From contig JAFWBP010000001.1 of NCBI GenBank assembly GCA_017507045.1, positions 24,728 to 88,727 on the forward strand: 64,000 bases of DNA, read 5' to 3'. The notes under the pieces are model-generated. The model worked only from the letters and a program-made list of their open reading frames with translations, did no database searches and was not told where the DNA came from. The position numbers and the translations under genes were made by a program. Origin of the DNA: Clostridia bacterium (lineage in GTDB: Bacteria; Bacillota; Clostridia; Christensenellales; Borkfalkiaceae). Of the stretch, positions 25,274 to 34,784 are shown piece after piece (the stretch's first letter is position 1; the number at the start of each line of letters is the position of its first letter).

Positions 25274-26963
25274 TTTTTCGCTCGTGAGGGCGCTCCTTCG
25301 AAAACAGCGGCAGGAGCGGCACTTTGCCTATGCGAAGGGAAACTTTGATGCGCTTGGCTTCTTCCTGCGGCTGGTGCTTGTGGGAATCTTCGTGGCGGTA
25401 TTCGTGGTGTTCTTCGGGCAGTTCATGGAGATCTATCTCCAGCAACGCACGAATAATCTCCTTAACCCCGATGCGCGCCTCTACGAAATACTTACGTTTG
25501 CGTATCTCGTGATACTCGTTGCAATGACGTTCGGTGGCGTTTCCGCCATCACGCGTGAGATCTTCCTCGCCGACGATATGAAGGTCTTTTCAGCGATGCC
25601 CGTGAGCGCAAAAACGCTCTTCGTTGCCAAGCTTATCACGATCTACCGCAGCCAGCTTCTCATTGGACTCCTTGCAGTATTCACGGTGAACGGCACGGCG
25701 CTTCTTCACTATCAGGCCGAGCTTTGGTTCTATCTCTCCTCGGTGGCGCTCTGCTTCGTGTTGCCGCTCATATCCATCGCACTTGCTTCCATCATCGCAT
25801 TGCCTTACTTTATGCTTCGGCAATACATCATGCCCCGCTTTGTGCTCATGTTCATCGTGATCACCTTCCTTGCGGCAATGGCAATTTGGCTATACTCTCT
25901 CCTTTTAGGCATGGTGGAACATATGCTCAGCGGGGATAGGGATTGGACGTACTTCTTCGATGAATCGGTAATGAACGTCATTCGCACGGCCGTCTCCTAT
26001 TGCTATCCCGCAAACTGGATGGCGAGCTTGATTATGCAACGTAACGTTCTTACGTGCAGTATCGGCATCACGATTCTCGTAGCAGTGTGTATTGCGATCA
26101 CGATGCTTGTCATCGGCAATATTCTCACGCGCATCCTGCAATCGCGCATTTCGGGTGACGTGAACTTCATCTATCCCGCACAGGATGTTGGCGAGCGGCA
26201 AACGACGACGGCCGCACTCCTAAAAAAGGAGTTCGTAATGATCTTCCGCACGCCTTCGTATATGTTCTCATATTTCTCTGTTGCGCTGTTAATGCCGCTC
26301 ATGACGTATTTCTGCATGAACGTGGCCGGCTCGCTCATCTCCTCAACCGTTGGCATAGCCTTCGATTTCAGCGTTGAGCTTGCAGTATTCTTAACGTTGC
26401 TCTTCTCGGCGCTCACGAACGTTTTCTGTTCCACAAACATCAGCAGAGAAGGTTCTATGCTCTACACGGTGAAAGCGTTGCCCGTGAGCCATGGGCAGTT
26501 CTTCTTCTCAAAGGTCATCTTCTGCATGCTCGTTACCGTCGTTTCGCAAACGATCTCGGCGATCGTGCTCGCGGCAACGGGCTACGTGAATTGGCTGGTG
26601 GCGCTCTTCCTGTTTGCGGTTGGCGTGGTATTTAGCTTCGCGCAGATCTGCTTTGCAACGCGCTACGATTTCAATCACGCGCGCTTCTCTACGGAGGATG
26701 ACGGCGAGATCAAAGAAGCCGGTAGTACCGCTTCTACCATCATCGTCTTGGGCATGGTAGTCTCATTTCTTATCGGTATTGCCACGATCGTTGTGAAAAT
26801 GGTGCTTTCCTTCAATGCCGGTGGAGAAACTGCTTCCTTCGATTACCTCACGTACCTGATCGTTGGCGGCAGCGTTATCTTCGTTGCGGCGCTTGCCTGC
26901 ATCTACTTAGTCTTTAGGCTCAAGAGAAAATATTATGAGTTTAGCGGAGGAGGTCTTTTATGA
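25257..26963 (+). CDS. ABC-2-type exporter permease
   Basis: This 568-residue integral membrane protein has about 12 hydrophobic helices, beginning with LRLVLVGIFVAVFVVFF and ending with YLTYLIVGGSVIFVAAL. The two halves look like duplicated six-helix units, as in fused ABC-2 permeases. It is overlapped by the ATPase gene (17 nt) upstream and by the exported-protein gene (4 nt) downstream, so the three products are likely made together. The substrate is unknown; lipids, peptides or a surface component are possible. Export of the adjacent proteins is unlikely by this route alone because both carry Sec-type signals. Confidence 0.88.
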   Translation: MKDKIDFSLVRALLRKQRQERHFAYAKGNFDALGFFLRLVLVGIFVAVFVVFFGQFMEIYLQQRTNNLLNPDARLYEILTFAYLVILVAMTFGGVSAITREIFLADDMKVFSAMPVSAKTLFVAKLITIYRSQLLIGLLAVFTVNGTALLHYQAELWFYLSSVALCFVLPLISIALASIIALPYFMLRQYIMPRFVLMFIVITFLAAMAIWLYSLLLGMVEHMLSGDRDWTYFFDESVMNVIRTAVSYCYPANWMASLIMQRNVLTCSIGITILVAVCIAITMLVIGNILTRILQSRISGDVNFIYPAQDVGERQTTTAALLKKEFVMIFRTPSYMFSYFSVALLMPLMTYFCMNVAGSLISSTVGIAFDFSVELAVFLTLLFSALTNVFCSTNISREGSMLYTVKALPVSHGQFFFSKVIFCMLVTVVSQTISAIVLAATGYVNWLVALFLFAVGVVFSFAQICFATRYDFNHARFSTEDDGEIKEAGSTASTIIVLGMVVSFLIGIATIVVKMVLSFNAGGETASFDYLTYLIVGGSVIFVAALACIYLVFRLKRKYYEFSGGGLL

Positions 26964-29900
26964 GAAAAAACGTTATCGCTCTCATGCTCGTTTTGCCTCT
27001 GCTCTTCATGTTTATCGTATACACGGCAACGAGCGGACTCAGCCTTGATACGGAGATCGCCGTTACAAGCATCTCCATTCTCGGTGCCGATGTAAACCGC
27101 ACCGTCAGCATCGATCTTGCGGAGGAGCCCGAGTTCGTTATCGAGGTAGACGTGCAGCCCCGCCGCGCTTCCAACCGCGATTACGATTACACCGTAACCC
27201 CTTACGATGAAAATTCGGAAACCGCCGAGGTGAAGGTGGAGAAGGGTGAGGATGGGCGAGATACCATTATCGCCAATTCCACGGGTATGGCACGCATCAC
27301 CGTAACGAGCCGCAGCGGCGGTCACGTTGATTCGATCGTCGTGCGAGCCTATGCTTCCGGTACCTATGATTTTAACTTCTTCCTCTTTGCGGAAGGGGAA
27401 GAAGAGGGCGTGCTTGGAGACGACGTATTCGGCGTCTATTCCGCCACGGTTCCCGTGGGCAAATATGATTACAGCACGCAGGTTTTGCCTTCCGGCTACA
27501 TGAGCCCCCGCATTGCAGTTTCGGAAGAGGGACAGGGCGGTGCCGTCGTCGACGCAGCAGCCGGTACCATTCTTTTCCCGTATGTGGGCAAAGAGGTGTT
27601 CACGGTCACCATTCCCAATCCCAACAACCCCCAAAAGGAAATTTCCAAAAAGGTAGAGCTAAACGTAACCGCTGAAGCGCTCGAAGAAGAAGCTTTCCTC
27701 GTGAACGGAAACGTTCTTTCCGATTCGGTTGACGATCCAAACAACACGATCGATCTGGGTACGATCTCCGCGAGCGGCGAACAGGCGCGTGCGGAAAGTA
27801 CCTCGCTCTACGTGCAAACGAACAGTGAAGAGATAGCCGTCGACGTAGGCACAACGGGAATCGAATATGAAATCGTTCCCATCGGAAAGGGGCAGTACCG
27901 CGTTGATCTCACGTTCGCGACCGTTGATGATAAGCAGAGTATCGTGCTTACGAGCGGCGAAACCTCGCGCACGGTGAACTTCAATTTCACGGCTTTCTCC
28001 TTCGCAATCAAAACGGATATCGGCCAAGAAGAGGGCGGCGATGCAATGATGGAAATTAATTCCACAACGCTTCTTTTGAACACGCCCATCTCCTTCAGCG
28101 CCGTTCCTGAAACCACGCTGTCCGGCGTCGTGTATCTGTGGGAAATTCTTACTCCCATGGGCGCGCTTCTCCCGCCGCAGGATTACGCAGATACCCTTCA
28201 AATTGAAATCAATGCAGATGGCTCCGTTTGCACGATCACACCCAGAGCGTACACAAGCTTCATTCTGCGTGCACAGGCGGCCTTCCGCCTCGATGATTCG
28301 CAGGATCCGCCTACGGCAGAGAACAGCAGTGCATACAGCGATGTGCAAGCCGAGAGGATCTCGCTCAGCGTGATCCGTCAAGTGGCGCAGATCCAGATCG
28401 TAGAGGGCAATAATAAGGCGTTCACGAGCCTTGGCGGCACACTCGCAATTGCAGGATCTCGCTATGAAGGCAGTGGAAGCGCACTGAAAACGGTTGCGAA
28501 TACCTATGCGCTGAACATTCTCGCTTACGATGGGCAAGGGCAGCAGATTTCCGGAATTTCCGATCTCGATCTCATCTCGTCGAATGAAAATTTCGCTACA
28601 GTGGATAGTTTCGGCGTTCTCACGCCCGGAATTACATCGGGATCCGTTACCATCACTGCCGCATGGAAGGGCAACGATAGATTCCAGGCAGATCGCCCCG
28701 TTCGCGCATCCATTACGTTTGATATCGCCCGTTTTGCATACGAGGTACGTACGAGCGAACAGATCTTGCATGCAATGGGGCAGAACAGAGAGGTCGTGCT
28801 CGGTGCCGATATCATGCTCGGAACGAATGCTACGGGCGGCAAGCTTGCCTTAGAAGAGCTCCGCGCAATGCTCGCGCAGCATAGGATGCGCTCCACCTAC
28901 AACACGGAGTTCTATAAGAACAATCCCAACCTCTCCATTGATGATGCCTACGTCAACTACGTGCTTGAATTCACGAACAACGTTTACGGCAACGGCTATA
29001 CCATCAACGCCGAATACTTTACCAACGCAGTGGATTCCACGGGCGCACCGCAACTCTTCAAGGGGCCGCTTGATCTCGTCAGCGCCGGTGCAACCGGAAT
29101 TTCCGCTTCCGTTGCCGCACAGGATAATATCGCATATCTTTGCAGAACGAACAATATCACGCTCTACAACGTTGAGCTTCTCGGTTGTAGCGATAGTTCG
29201 CTTGAAACAGAAAACGGCACCTACGATCTTACCAAGCTCAACAACATGGGCACCACGTTGGAGATCAATGCAGATGTGAACGTTATCAACTGCCGTATCC
29301 GAAACGGAAGGAATGTGGTGCGCGTGTACGGCGGCAATCGCGACGGTAGCAGGTATTTCATTGAGAGCCTCAACGAAATTGATGCACAGAACGGCGTCAG
29401 CAACGATCGTATCAACGTCAACATTGAGGGCTGTATTATCACGCAGGGCAGAGAGTTCCTCGTAAAGGTTGGCACGAACCGCGCGCTCCGTGCGAGTACG
29501 CTTGCCGGCTCCGATCCGATGGAACCCTACCTCGGCATTGCGGGCACGGTATATGAGAATCCCGGTAGCGGGCACCGTACCAACGATGCGCTTCTTTCTG
29601 ATGAAGAGTTCTACAAGATGTTCGTGATGACCGATCTCACGATCGCAGATAGCGTGCTCGAAACGAGCGGACTCTTCTCCATCGGTGTTGAGAGCAATTT
29701 CGCAGGCATGCTGCTCTATGAAACGCTCGATGAGCGAATTCCTTGGGGGGGCACGGGTGGCACCTCGTTCGCATCTGTCCTTCGCCTTAAGGGCGATGTG
29801 CGCCTTTACGATTGGAAGAACCTCGGGCTTGTGGATAGTAGCACGCTGATCGAGGTGGATGCAGGTGCGGAAGCAAACGAACTCTTCGCCGGCCTCCAGC

Positions 29901-30307
29901 TTGATATCGCGGCGATGATCAATCTCGTAACCGATCTTTCTCCCGAAGCTTATAACCTCATTGAGGAGCGCGAGGAGGTGCAGTACGTGCACGGTGGCAT
30001 CGCCTTCTACGGCGGCGGAAGAAACTATTCCATGTTCGATATCTCCGAGCTCAATGCGGAATATAAAAACGGATTCACCACACAAGACGGTGCACTCACA
30101 GAGTACTACGTAAATATCGGCATTCTCGCGCAGAGCTCCGATACCACGTTACAGCTATTGGGGCAGGTCCTTCCGTATGCGGCAGGCACGCAGGATTTCC
30201 GCTTCTATATGTACAGCGCGGATTGCGCCAACAACTATGATAAGCAGCTCAAGGATGCGAAGGAAGGAACGAAATATATCGGTGTAAAACCGGTTGAAAG
30301 ATTTTAA
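26960..30307 (+). CDS. Exported beta-rich surface protein of the ABC operon (1,115 aa)
   Basis: It starts at ATG 26960 (GGAGGAGG SD), overlapping the permease by 4 nt. An N-terminal hydrophobic segment (residues 4-25) with no lipobox Cys suggests a membrane anchor or signal peptide. Residues ~30-600 look like Ig/BIG-type beta domains (e.g. RITVTSRSGGHVDSIVVRAYA, and ISDLDLISSNENFATVDSFG followed by SVTITAAWKGN). Residues ~640-1000 resemble a beta-helix (repeated short strands such as NNITLYNVELLG and VNVINCRIRNGRNVVRVYG). No catalytic motif is recognised. Operon position suggests that it works with the ABC pair, perhaps as an extracellular partner. A strong terminator follows. Confidence 0.85.
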   Translation: MRKNVIALMLVLPLLFMFIVYTATSGLSLDTEIAVTSISILGADVNRTVSIDLAEEPEFVIEVDVQPRRASNRDYDYTVTPYDENSETAEVKVEKGEDGRDTIIANSTGMARITVTSRSGGHVDSIVVRAYASGTYDFNFFLFAEGEEEGVLGDDVFGVYSATVPVGKYDYSTQVLPSGYMSPRIAVSEEGQGGAVVDAAAGTILFPYVGKEVFTVTIPNPNNPQKEISKKVELNVTAEALEEEAFLVNGNVLSDSVDDPNNTIDLGTISASGEQARAESTSLYVQTNSEEIAVDVGTTGIEYEIVPIGKGQYRVDLTFATVDDKQSIVLTSGETSRTVNFNFTAFSFAIKTDIGQEEGGDAMMEINSTTLLLNTPISFSAVPETTLSGVVYLWEILTPMGALLPPQDYADTLQIEINADGSVCTITPRAYTSFILRAQAAFRLDDSQDPPTAENSSAYSDVQAERISLSVIRQVAQIQIVEGNNKAFTSLGGTLAIAGSRYEGSGSALKTVANTYALNILAYDGQGQQISGISDLDLISSNENFATVDSFGVLTPGITSGSVTITAAWKGNDRFQADRPVRASITFDIARFAYEVRTSEQILHAMGQNREVVLGADIMLGTNATGGKLALEELRAMLAQHRMRSTYNTEFYKNNPNLSIDDAYVNYVLEFTNNVYGNGYTINAEYFTNAVDSTGAPQLFKGPLDLVSAGATGISASVAAQDNIAYLCRTNNITLYNVELLGCSDSSLETENGTYDLTKLNNMGTTLEINADVNVINCRIRNGRNVVRVYGGNRDGSRYFIESLNEIDAQNGVSNDRINVNIEGCIITQGREFLVKVGTNRALRASTLAGSDPMEPYLGIAGTVYENPGSGHRTNDALLSDEEFYKMFVMTDLTIADSVLETSGLFSIGVESNFAGMLLYETLDERIPWGGTGGTSFASVLRLKGDVRLYDWKNLGLVDSSTLIEVDAGAEANELFAGLQLDIAAMINLVTDLSPEAYNLIEEREEVQYVHGGIAFYGGGRNYSMFDISELNAEYKNGFTTQDGALTEYYVNIGILAQSSDTTLQLLGQVLPYAAGTQDFRFYMYSADCANNYDKQLKDAKEGTKYIGVKPVERF

Positions 30308-30311
30308 TGAG

Positions 30312-30358
30312 CCAAGAAAAGCGCCGCGCGGCAATCTGCCGCGCGGCGCTTTTCTTTC
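30312..30358 (+). terminator. Strong terminator of the ABC/surface-protein operon
   Basis: A perfect 20-bp stem (30314-30333 with 30337-30356) with a 3-nt loop, ending in CTTTTCTTTCTT. It is nearly symmetric, so it may act in both directions. Confidence 0.92.
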
Positions 30359-30405
30359 TTCTTGAAAAATTTCCAAAAGTTTTCTATTATTTTTTCCACA
30401 ATGCC

Positions 30406-30434
30406 TTGACAAGTTTTCCCGAAAGTGTTAATAT
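30406..30434 (+). promoter_or_regulatory. Promoter of the SdpR-like regulator gene
   Basis: TTGACA (30406-30411), 17-bp spacer, TAATAT (30429-30434). Confidence 0.7.
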
Positions 30435-30469
30435 TTAGATAATCATCGAAATACGGAGGAAGAAGCCTT

Positions 30470-30727
30470 ATGATGGACGTGTGGGGAGCACTTGCGGATA
30501 AAACGCGCCGGGAAATTCTCGATCTGCTCAAAGGGCGCCCGTACACGGCAGGGGAGATTGCAGATCAGTTTTCTCTCTCGGCAGCCACGGTCTCGCACCA
30601 TCTTTCTGTACTCCGTGAGAGCAAGCTTGTAAACACAACGCGCCGTGCACAAACGATTATCTATTCGCTGAACGTGCGCATTTTAAGGCAGCTCATGAAT
30701 GGGCTCGCCGAGTTTCTGAATAGCTGA
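30470..30727 (+). CDS. ArsR/SdpR-type winged-helix regulator
   Basis: This 85-residue DNA-binding protein has winged-helix motifs LADKTRREILDLLKGRPYTA, then GEIADQFSLSAATVSHHLSV and LRESKLVNTTRRAQTIIYSL. The wording closely follows SdpR-type autorepressors. No CxC metal site of ArsR sensors is present. SD GGAGG precedes ATG 30470. In Bacillus, SdpR is encoded beside its membrane partner SdpI. Here no SdpI follows, since a terminator comes directly after the stop. It probably represses its own promoter or genes elsewhere. Confidence 0.88.
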   Translation: MMDVWGALADKTRREILDLLKGRPYTAGEIADQFSLSAATVSHHLSVLRESKLVNTTRRAQTIIYSLNVRILRQLMNGLAEFLNS

Positions 30728-30746
30728 AAGGCATTTTGCAATGCGA

Positions 30747-30770
30747 AAACACACCCTCGGGTGTGTTTTT
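30747..30770 (+). terminator. Terminator of the SdpR-like gene
   Basis: AAACACACCC (30747-30756) pairs with GGGTGTGTTT (30759-30768), followed by TT and an A/T-rich run. Confidence 0.8.
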
Positions 30771-30870
30771 AAAAATTTTTCAAAAATATTTTACGAAAAA
30801 CTATCCCAAAAAGCAAAAAGTGTGATAAGATAGGGAATGATTGGGCGGTTTTTCGCCATGGCGGGAATTT

Positions 30871-33234
30871 ATGAAAGAAAAGGGAAAAATTCATGAGCGG
30901 TTGAGCCCGAAAAAGCTTGCCGATAAGAATTGGTATCTCTCCCTACTCGAAGAGGGGGAGCAATTTGCGTATGAAGAGGAGCACTTAAGGCTCGTACTCG
31001 TGGCGCTCAAAGTGCTCCACATCTCCCGTATCACCAAGAAGATCCGCGAGGCGAAGGCGGAAATTGAGCGGCTACGCACGCAAGAGAACTATGCGGCAGA
31101 GGATTATCGTCGTCTTTTGGAAAAGAATGCGGAGGTCGCCGCGGAAACGAAGAAGCTAAATACATTCCGTCCCTTTTTTACGGAACCGTATTTTGCGAGA
31201 ATGGATGTCGTAGATGATGCCGAGGGCTATAATAGCTACTACATTGGAAAGAAAGGGGACGTCAATCTTGAGATCGTTGATTGGCGTGCTCCGCTTGCAG
31301 TTCGCTACTATCAGAAGAGCCGTGTCAATTTCTCAATCAACGAATACAACTATCGCACAGTGCTGCGCCGCGCGCTTTCTGTGAGAAGCGGCAAGCTCCT
31401 CGATTTCAAGAACGAATACCTCTCCGTTAAGAACGAACTCACCTCCGAGGAGATTGGCGGAAGGGATGAAGAGATCCTTTTCGATCCCTATCTGCGCAGT
31501 ATTATCAAAAGCAGAAAGGATGACGTGGGCATTCGGGATATCATCCAAACCATTCAGGAACAGCAGTTTGATATCATCACCCGTCCCGAACGGGAAAGCT
31601 TTGTATTGCAGGGCTGTGCCGGAAGCGGTAAAACGATGATCCTGCTTCACCGATTGAGCTACCTCATGTATAACAACGAGGCACTTCGCCCGCGCGATGT
31701 GCTTGTGATCACGCCTTCCGATTCCTTCAACGCCTTTATTGATGAGCTCTCACAGGTGCTCGAGTTGCAACGTGTGAGCACGGTAACGCTAAAAAACTAT
31801 TTCTTCCGAGCGCTAAAAAATGAAGGGATCGATCTTGAGACCCGCCTTACCGGAGAGCGAGAAGAGCGGGAATATCTCACCTATCTCTATTCAGAGCGCT
31901 TTTTGCACGATGTTGCAAAGCAGATTGCGAAAATTTATAACGGTGTGTATGGGCTTGTTGCGGGAGAGGAATGCCGAGAGGTTTCTCAGCGCATCCTTTC
32001 CGAATGTGCCGCGAGAAGGGAGGGCTTTACACGCGTAAAGAACTCTTCCACGCGCGTGCGGCGCGCCGTTCTTGGCGAGATGAAGGAGAGCAAGGAGGAT
32101 GGGTTCTACTTCACCAAGCCTTTTCGCAGCCTTATGGGCGCCTTCATGCAGGTGGAGGATTTTCTTTCCTACGCGCTGAACGAGCCGCCCAGATCGCCCG
32201 ATTATTTTTTCCGCCAATTCACGGAATTTTATCGTTGCGCACACTATATTTCCGCAAACGGAACGAAAATCTTCAAAGAGGCGGTGGAGGATCTTCTAAA
32301 GCTTGGAGAAACGATCGATCGCGAGATCTTCGATCTGAAACGGTACCGTTTAAGAAAGGGCAGCGAAGAGGTTTACACCTATGCAGAACGCATCGCGCGC
32401 CGTGAGGAGCTTAAGGAAGAAGCAAAGCGTATCGAAGCCATTATTGCGGACATGGATGGTGGATTAGAGCTCTTCCGCGAATTTTTCGCCGTGATGCGCC
32501 TCACTGGTCACTGCGCTGAACTCGGCAAATGCAAGGATGCCGTGGATATTGCGCGGTGGCTGTATCGCGAAACGGTAAAGAAATATAAGAATAAGTACGG
32601 TATGAAGGGGATCTATCCCTCCGATGGCTATGCGCTCTGCCAAGTGCTTGCCGAAGCAGGAAGGCAGCTCACGCCCAGGTATGGGCTCGTATTTATTGAT
32701 GAGGGTCAAGATATCTCAGAAGGAGAGTATGCACTTCTCAAAAAGATCCATTCCGACGCGGCGTTCAACGTTTTTGGAGACCTTCAGCAGAATATCACGC
32801 GTTGGCGGGGCGTGAAGGCTTGGAATGCACTCGACTGCCCTGTGTATACCCTCAAACAGAATTATCGCAACACCAACGAAATCGTTGATTTCGTTTCGGG
32901 GGTGTTGGATTTGGATATGCTTCCCATTGGCCTTCACGGAGAGCCCGTGGCACACATCAAGATCCGCCAAATATCCTCCTTCTTCCGCGGAAAGCACGGG
33001 CTTAAGGCTGTTATCGCGAAAGAGGAGTACCTCCCGCTCTTTCAAAAGCGCGGTTTCCGCTTGCTTTCGGATACGGGCAAGCTATCAAAAACGCATACCA
33101 ACGTGATGACCGTTTACGAAAGTAAAGGTCTTGAATTTTCAGCGGTGGCGGTGTATGATAGGGGCATGTCTGAGCATGAGAAGTACATTGCCTATACCCG
33201 TGCCCTTGCCTCGCTCGCCGTATTGGAGGATTAG
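30871..33234 (+). CDS. HelD-like UvrD/Rep superfamily helicase
   Basis: This 787-residue cytosolic protein has an N-terminal coiled-coil arm (about residues 45-100). Walker A is at 248-255 (GCAGSGKT). The UvrD-type motifs continue with VLVITPSDSF, Walker B FIDEGQDISEGEY, FGDLQQNITRWRG, KQNYRNTNEI and a C-terminal motif MTVYESKGLEFSAV. The N-terminal arm plus split helicase core matches HelD, which removes or recycles stalled RNA polymerase; a general SF1 helicase is the alternative. The frame opens with TTG at 30841, but ATG 30871 is the first good start and gives a normal N-terminus. It lacks a strong SD. Confidence 0.85.
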   Translation: MKEKGKIHERLSPKKLADKNWYLSLLEEGEQFAYEEEHLRLVLVALKVLHISRITKKIREAKAEIERLRTQENYAAEDYRRLLEKNAEVAAETKKLNTFRPFFTEPYFARMDVVDDAEGYNSYYIGKKGDVNLEIVDWRAPLAVRYYQKSRVNFSINEYNYRTVLRRALSVRSGKLLDFKNEYLSVKNELTSEEIGGRDEEILFDPYLRSIIKSRKDDVGIRDIIQTIQEQQFDIITRPERESFVLQGCAGSGKTMILLHRLSYLMYNNEALRPRDVLVITPSDSFNAFIDELSQVLELQRVSTVTLKNYFFRALKNEGIDLETRLTGEREEREYLTYLYSERFLHDVAKQIAKIYNGVYGLVAGEECREVSQRILSECAARREGFTRVKNSSTRVRRAVLGEMKESKEDGFYFTKPFRSLMGAFMQVEDFLSYALNEPPRSPDYFFRQFTEFYRCAHYISANGTKIFKEAVEDLLKLGETIDREIFDLKRYRLRKGSEEVYTYAERIARREELKEEAKRIEAIIADMDGGLELFREFFAVMRLTGHCAELGKCKDAVDIARWLYRETVKKYKNKYGMKGIYPSDGYALCQVLAEAGRQLTPRYGLVFIDEGQDISEGEYALLKKIHSDAAFNVFGDLQQNITRWRGVKAWNALDCPVYTLKQNYRNTNEIVDFVSGVLDLDMLPIGLHGEPVAHIKIRQISSFFRGKHGLKAVIAKEEYLPLFQKRGFRLLSDTGKLSKTHTNVMTVYESKGLEFSAVAVYDRGMSEHEKYIAYTRALASLAVLED

Positions 33235-33283
33235 AAAGCCGCGCTCCGGGCTTTTACGAGGCATGCTCTCATTTGGGTGCAAC

Positions 33284-33952
33284 ATGAAAGATATCTTTTT
33301 GCTTGATATGGATGAAACTTTGCTTGATTTTTTAAAAGCAGAGGAAGAAAATTTTCTGTGGGCGCTGCACCGCTTTGGCGTTCAAACGGATGCGCGCACC
33401 TATCCCCGTTTTCACGAAATCAACGATGGTCTATGGAAAATGCTGGAACGGGGCGAGATCGCGCGTGCGGAAATCAATTACCGCCGCTTTGAGCTTTTAT
33501 TTCAGGAATTCGGCTACCGTGCAGATTTTAAGGCGGTTGCAAGTGCTTATTTCAAACACTTTGAAGAAGTTTGCTATCCCTATCCCGGCGCAATCGTATT
33601 TCTAAAAGCGCTCAAAGAAAGGGGGAGAACGTATATCGTCACGAACGGCTCGAAGCCCATTCAAGAGCGGCACATTGCAGACGCAGGATTTTTATCGCTC
33701 ATTGAGGGCGCGTTTATTTCGGAAGACGTTGGCTTCAATAAGCCTTCAAAAGAATACGCAGATTACGTAAAGGCCAACATCGAGGGCTTTGAAAACAGCC
33801 GTGCCGTTTGGATTGGTGATAGCCTTACTTCAGACATGGTGTGCGCACAAAACGCGCAAGTAGATTTTATTCTCTATTCCCCCACGGGAAGGCCGCAAGG
33901 CTACGGGGGCGAGTTGGCAAGAAATTACGATGAGCTTTTGCAGCTTTTATAA
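33284..33952 (+). CDS. HAD-family phosphatase, YjjG-like
   Basis: This 222-residue cytosolic phosphohydrolase has motif I LLDMDETLLDF (nucleophile D8, D10), motif II IVTNGS, the motif III lysine in NKPSKEYADY and motif IV VWIGDSLTSDM. A helical cap follows motif I, as in subfamily I. YjjG-like enzymes dephosphorylate pyrimidine nucleotides, including non-canonical ones; the substrate here is inferred. The frame extends upstream to 33131 over the end of the helicase gene, but homology begins at ATG 33284. A bidirectional terminator shared with rubrerythrin follows. Confidence 0.88.
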   Translation: MKDIFLLDMDETLLDFLKAEEENFLWALHRFGVQTDARTYPRFHEINDGLWKMLERGEIARAEINYRRFELLFQEFGYRADFKAVASAYFKHFEEVCYPYPGAIVFLKALKERGRTYIVTNGSKPIQERHIADAGFLSLIEGAFISEDVGFNKPSKEYADYVKANIEGFENSRAVWIGDSLTSDMVCAQNAQVDFILYSPTGRPQGYGGELARNYDELLQLL

Positions 33953-33961
33953 CCAAAAATA

Positions 33962-33995
33962 AACGCCCCTGCGGAAAATTCCGCAGGGGCGTTCC
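33962..33995. terminator. Bidirectional terminator between the HAD and rubrerythrin genes
   Basis: A perfect 13-bp stem AACGCCCCTGCGG / CCGCAGGGGCGTT (33962-33974 with 33981-33993). The flanking T run is modest. Confidence 0.75.
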
Positions 33996-34003
33996 TATGA
34001 TAA

Positions 34004-34549
34004 TTAATAGTTATCCTTTTTAATTTCGAAGTATGCTTGCGGGTGGAAGCAAACGGGGCAAACTGCGGGAGCGTTGGTGCCAACCACGATGTGTCCGCAA
34101 TTTCTGCACTCCCAAACCATCACGCCGCTTCTTTCAAAGACCTGCTTCATCTCAATATTGTTGAGCAGTGCTCTATAACGCTCCTCGTGCGCCTTCTCAA
34201 TCGCCGCAACGCCGCGGAACTGCGCCGCAAGCGCCGTGAAGCCTTCCTCTTCGGCTTCCCTTGCCATGCGATCGTACATATCCGTCCACTCAGCGTTCTC
34301 GCCCAGGGCGGCTGCAAGCAGGTTTTCTTCCGTGGTGCCCAGCTCGCCGAGCGCCTTGAACCAAAGCTTTGCGTGCTCTTTCTCGTTTTCAGCCGTTTTC
34401 AAAAACAGCTCTGCGATCTGCTCGTAGCCGTTCTTCTTCGCAACGGAAGCAAAATATGTATACTTGTTTCTCGCCTGCGATTCGCCTGCGAATGCCTCCC
34501 ATAAATTCTTTTCCGTTTTTGTTCCCGCATAGGGATTCTTCTTTTCCAT
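34004..34549 (-). CDS. rbr: Rubrerythrin
   Basis: This 181-residue cytosolic non-heme iron protein reduces hydrogen peroxide in anaerobes. The ferritin-like diiron domain occupies about 1-140, with Glu and His ligands in [30 protein letters not shown] and [10 protein letters not shown]. The C-terminal rubredoxin-like knuckle has two CxxC pairs (WECRNCGH and CPVCFHP). The ATG at 34549 follows GGAGGA; the open frame extends further upstream but without SD or homology, and it would cross the promoter. The gene is monocistronic, with its own TTGACA promoter. Confidence 0.96.
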   Translation of the reverse strand: MEKKNPYAGTKTEKNLWEAFAGESQARNKYTYFASVAKKNGYEQIAELFLKTAENEKEHAKLWFKALGELGTTEENLLAAALGENAEWTDMYDRMAREAEEEGFTALAAQFRGVAAIEKAHEERYRALLNNIEMKQVFERSGVMVWECRNCGHIVVGTNAPAVCPVCFHPQAYFEIKKDNY

Positions 34550-34589
34550 AATCAATGTCCTCCGTGTTATTGGGCCATTGCCCAAAAAT

Positions 34590-34618
34590 AGCATAACATG
34601 AAATGCCGGATTTGTCAA
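34590..34618 (-). promoter_or_regulatory. Rubrerythrin promoter
   Basis: Minus strand TTGACA (34613-34618), 17-bp spacer, TATGCT (34590-34595). Confidence 0.8.
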
Positions 34619-34721
34619 GATATAGTTTAAAAAATTTACGCAAGAGTTTCGCGAATGGAACCATGGCGCATATTTACCGAAAAAGGTCTGAGCGCGCAAA
34701 CCACAAAATCCTGTGAAATGC

Positions 34722-34751
34722 TTTACAAGTACCCACAATTTATGGTATAAT
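34722..34751 (+). promoter_or_regulatory. parE promoter
   Basis: TTTACA (34722-34727), 18-bp spacer, TATAAT (34746-34751). Confidence 0.7.
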
Positions 34752-34784
34752 TGATTTGATATATCGACATTTTACGAGGTAGCC

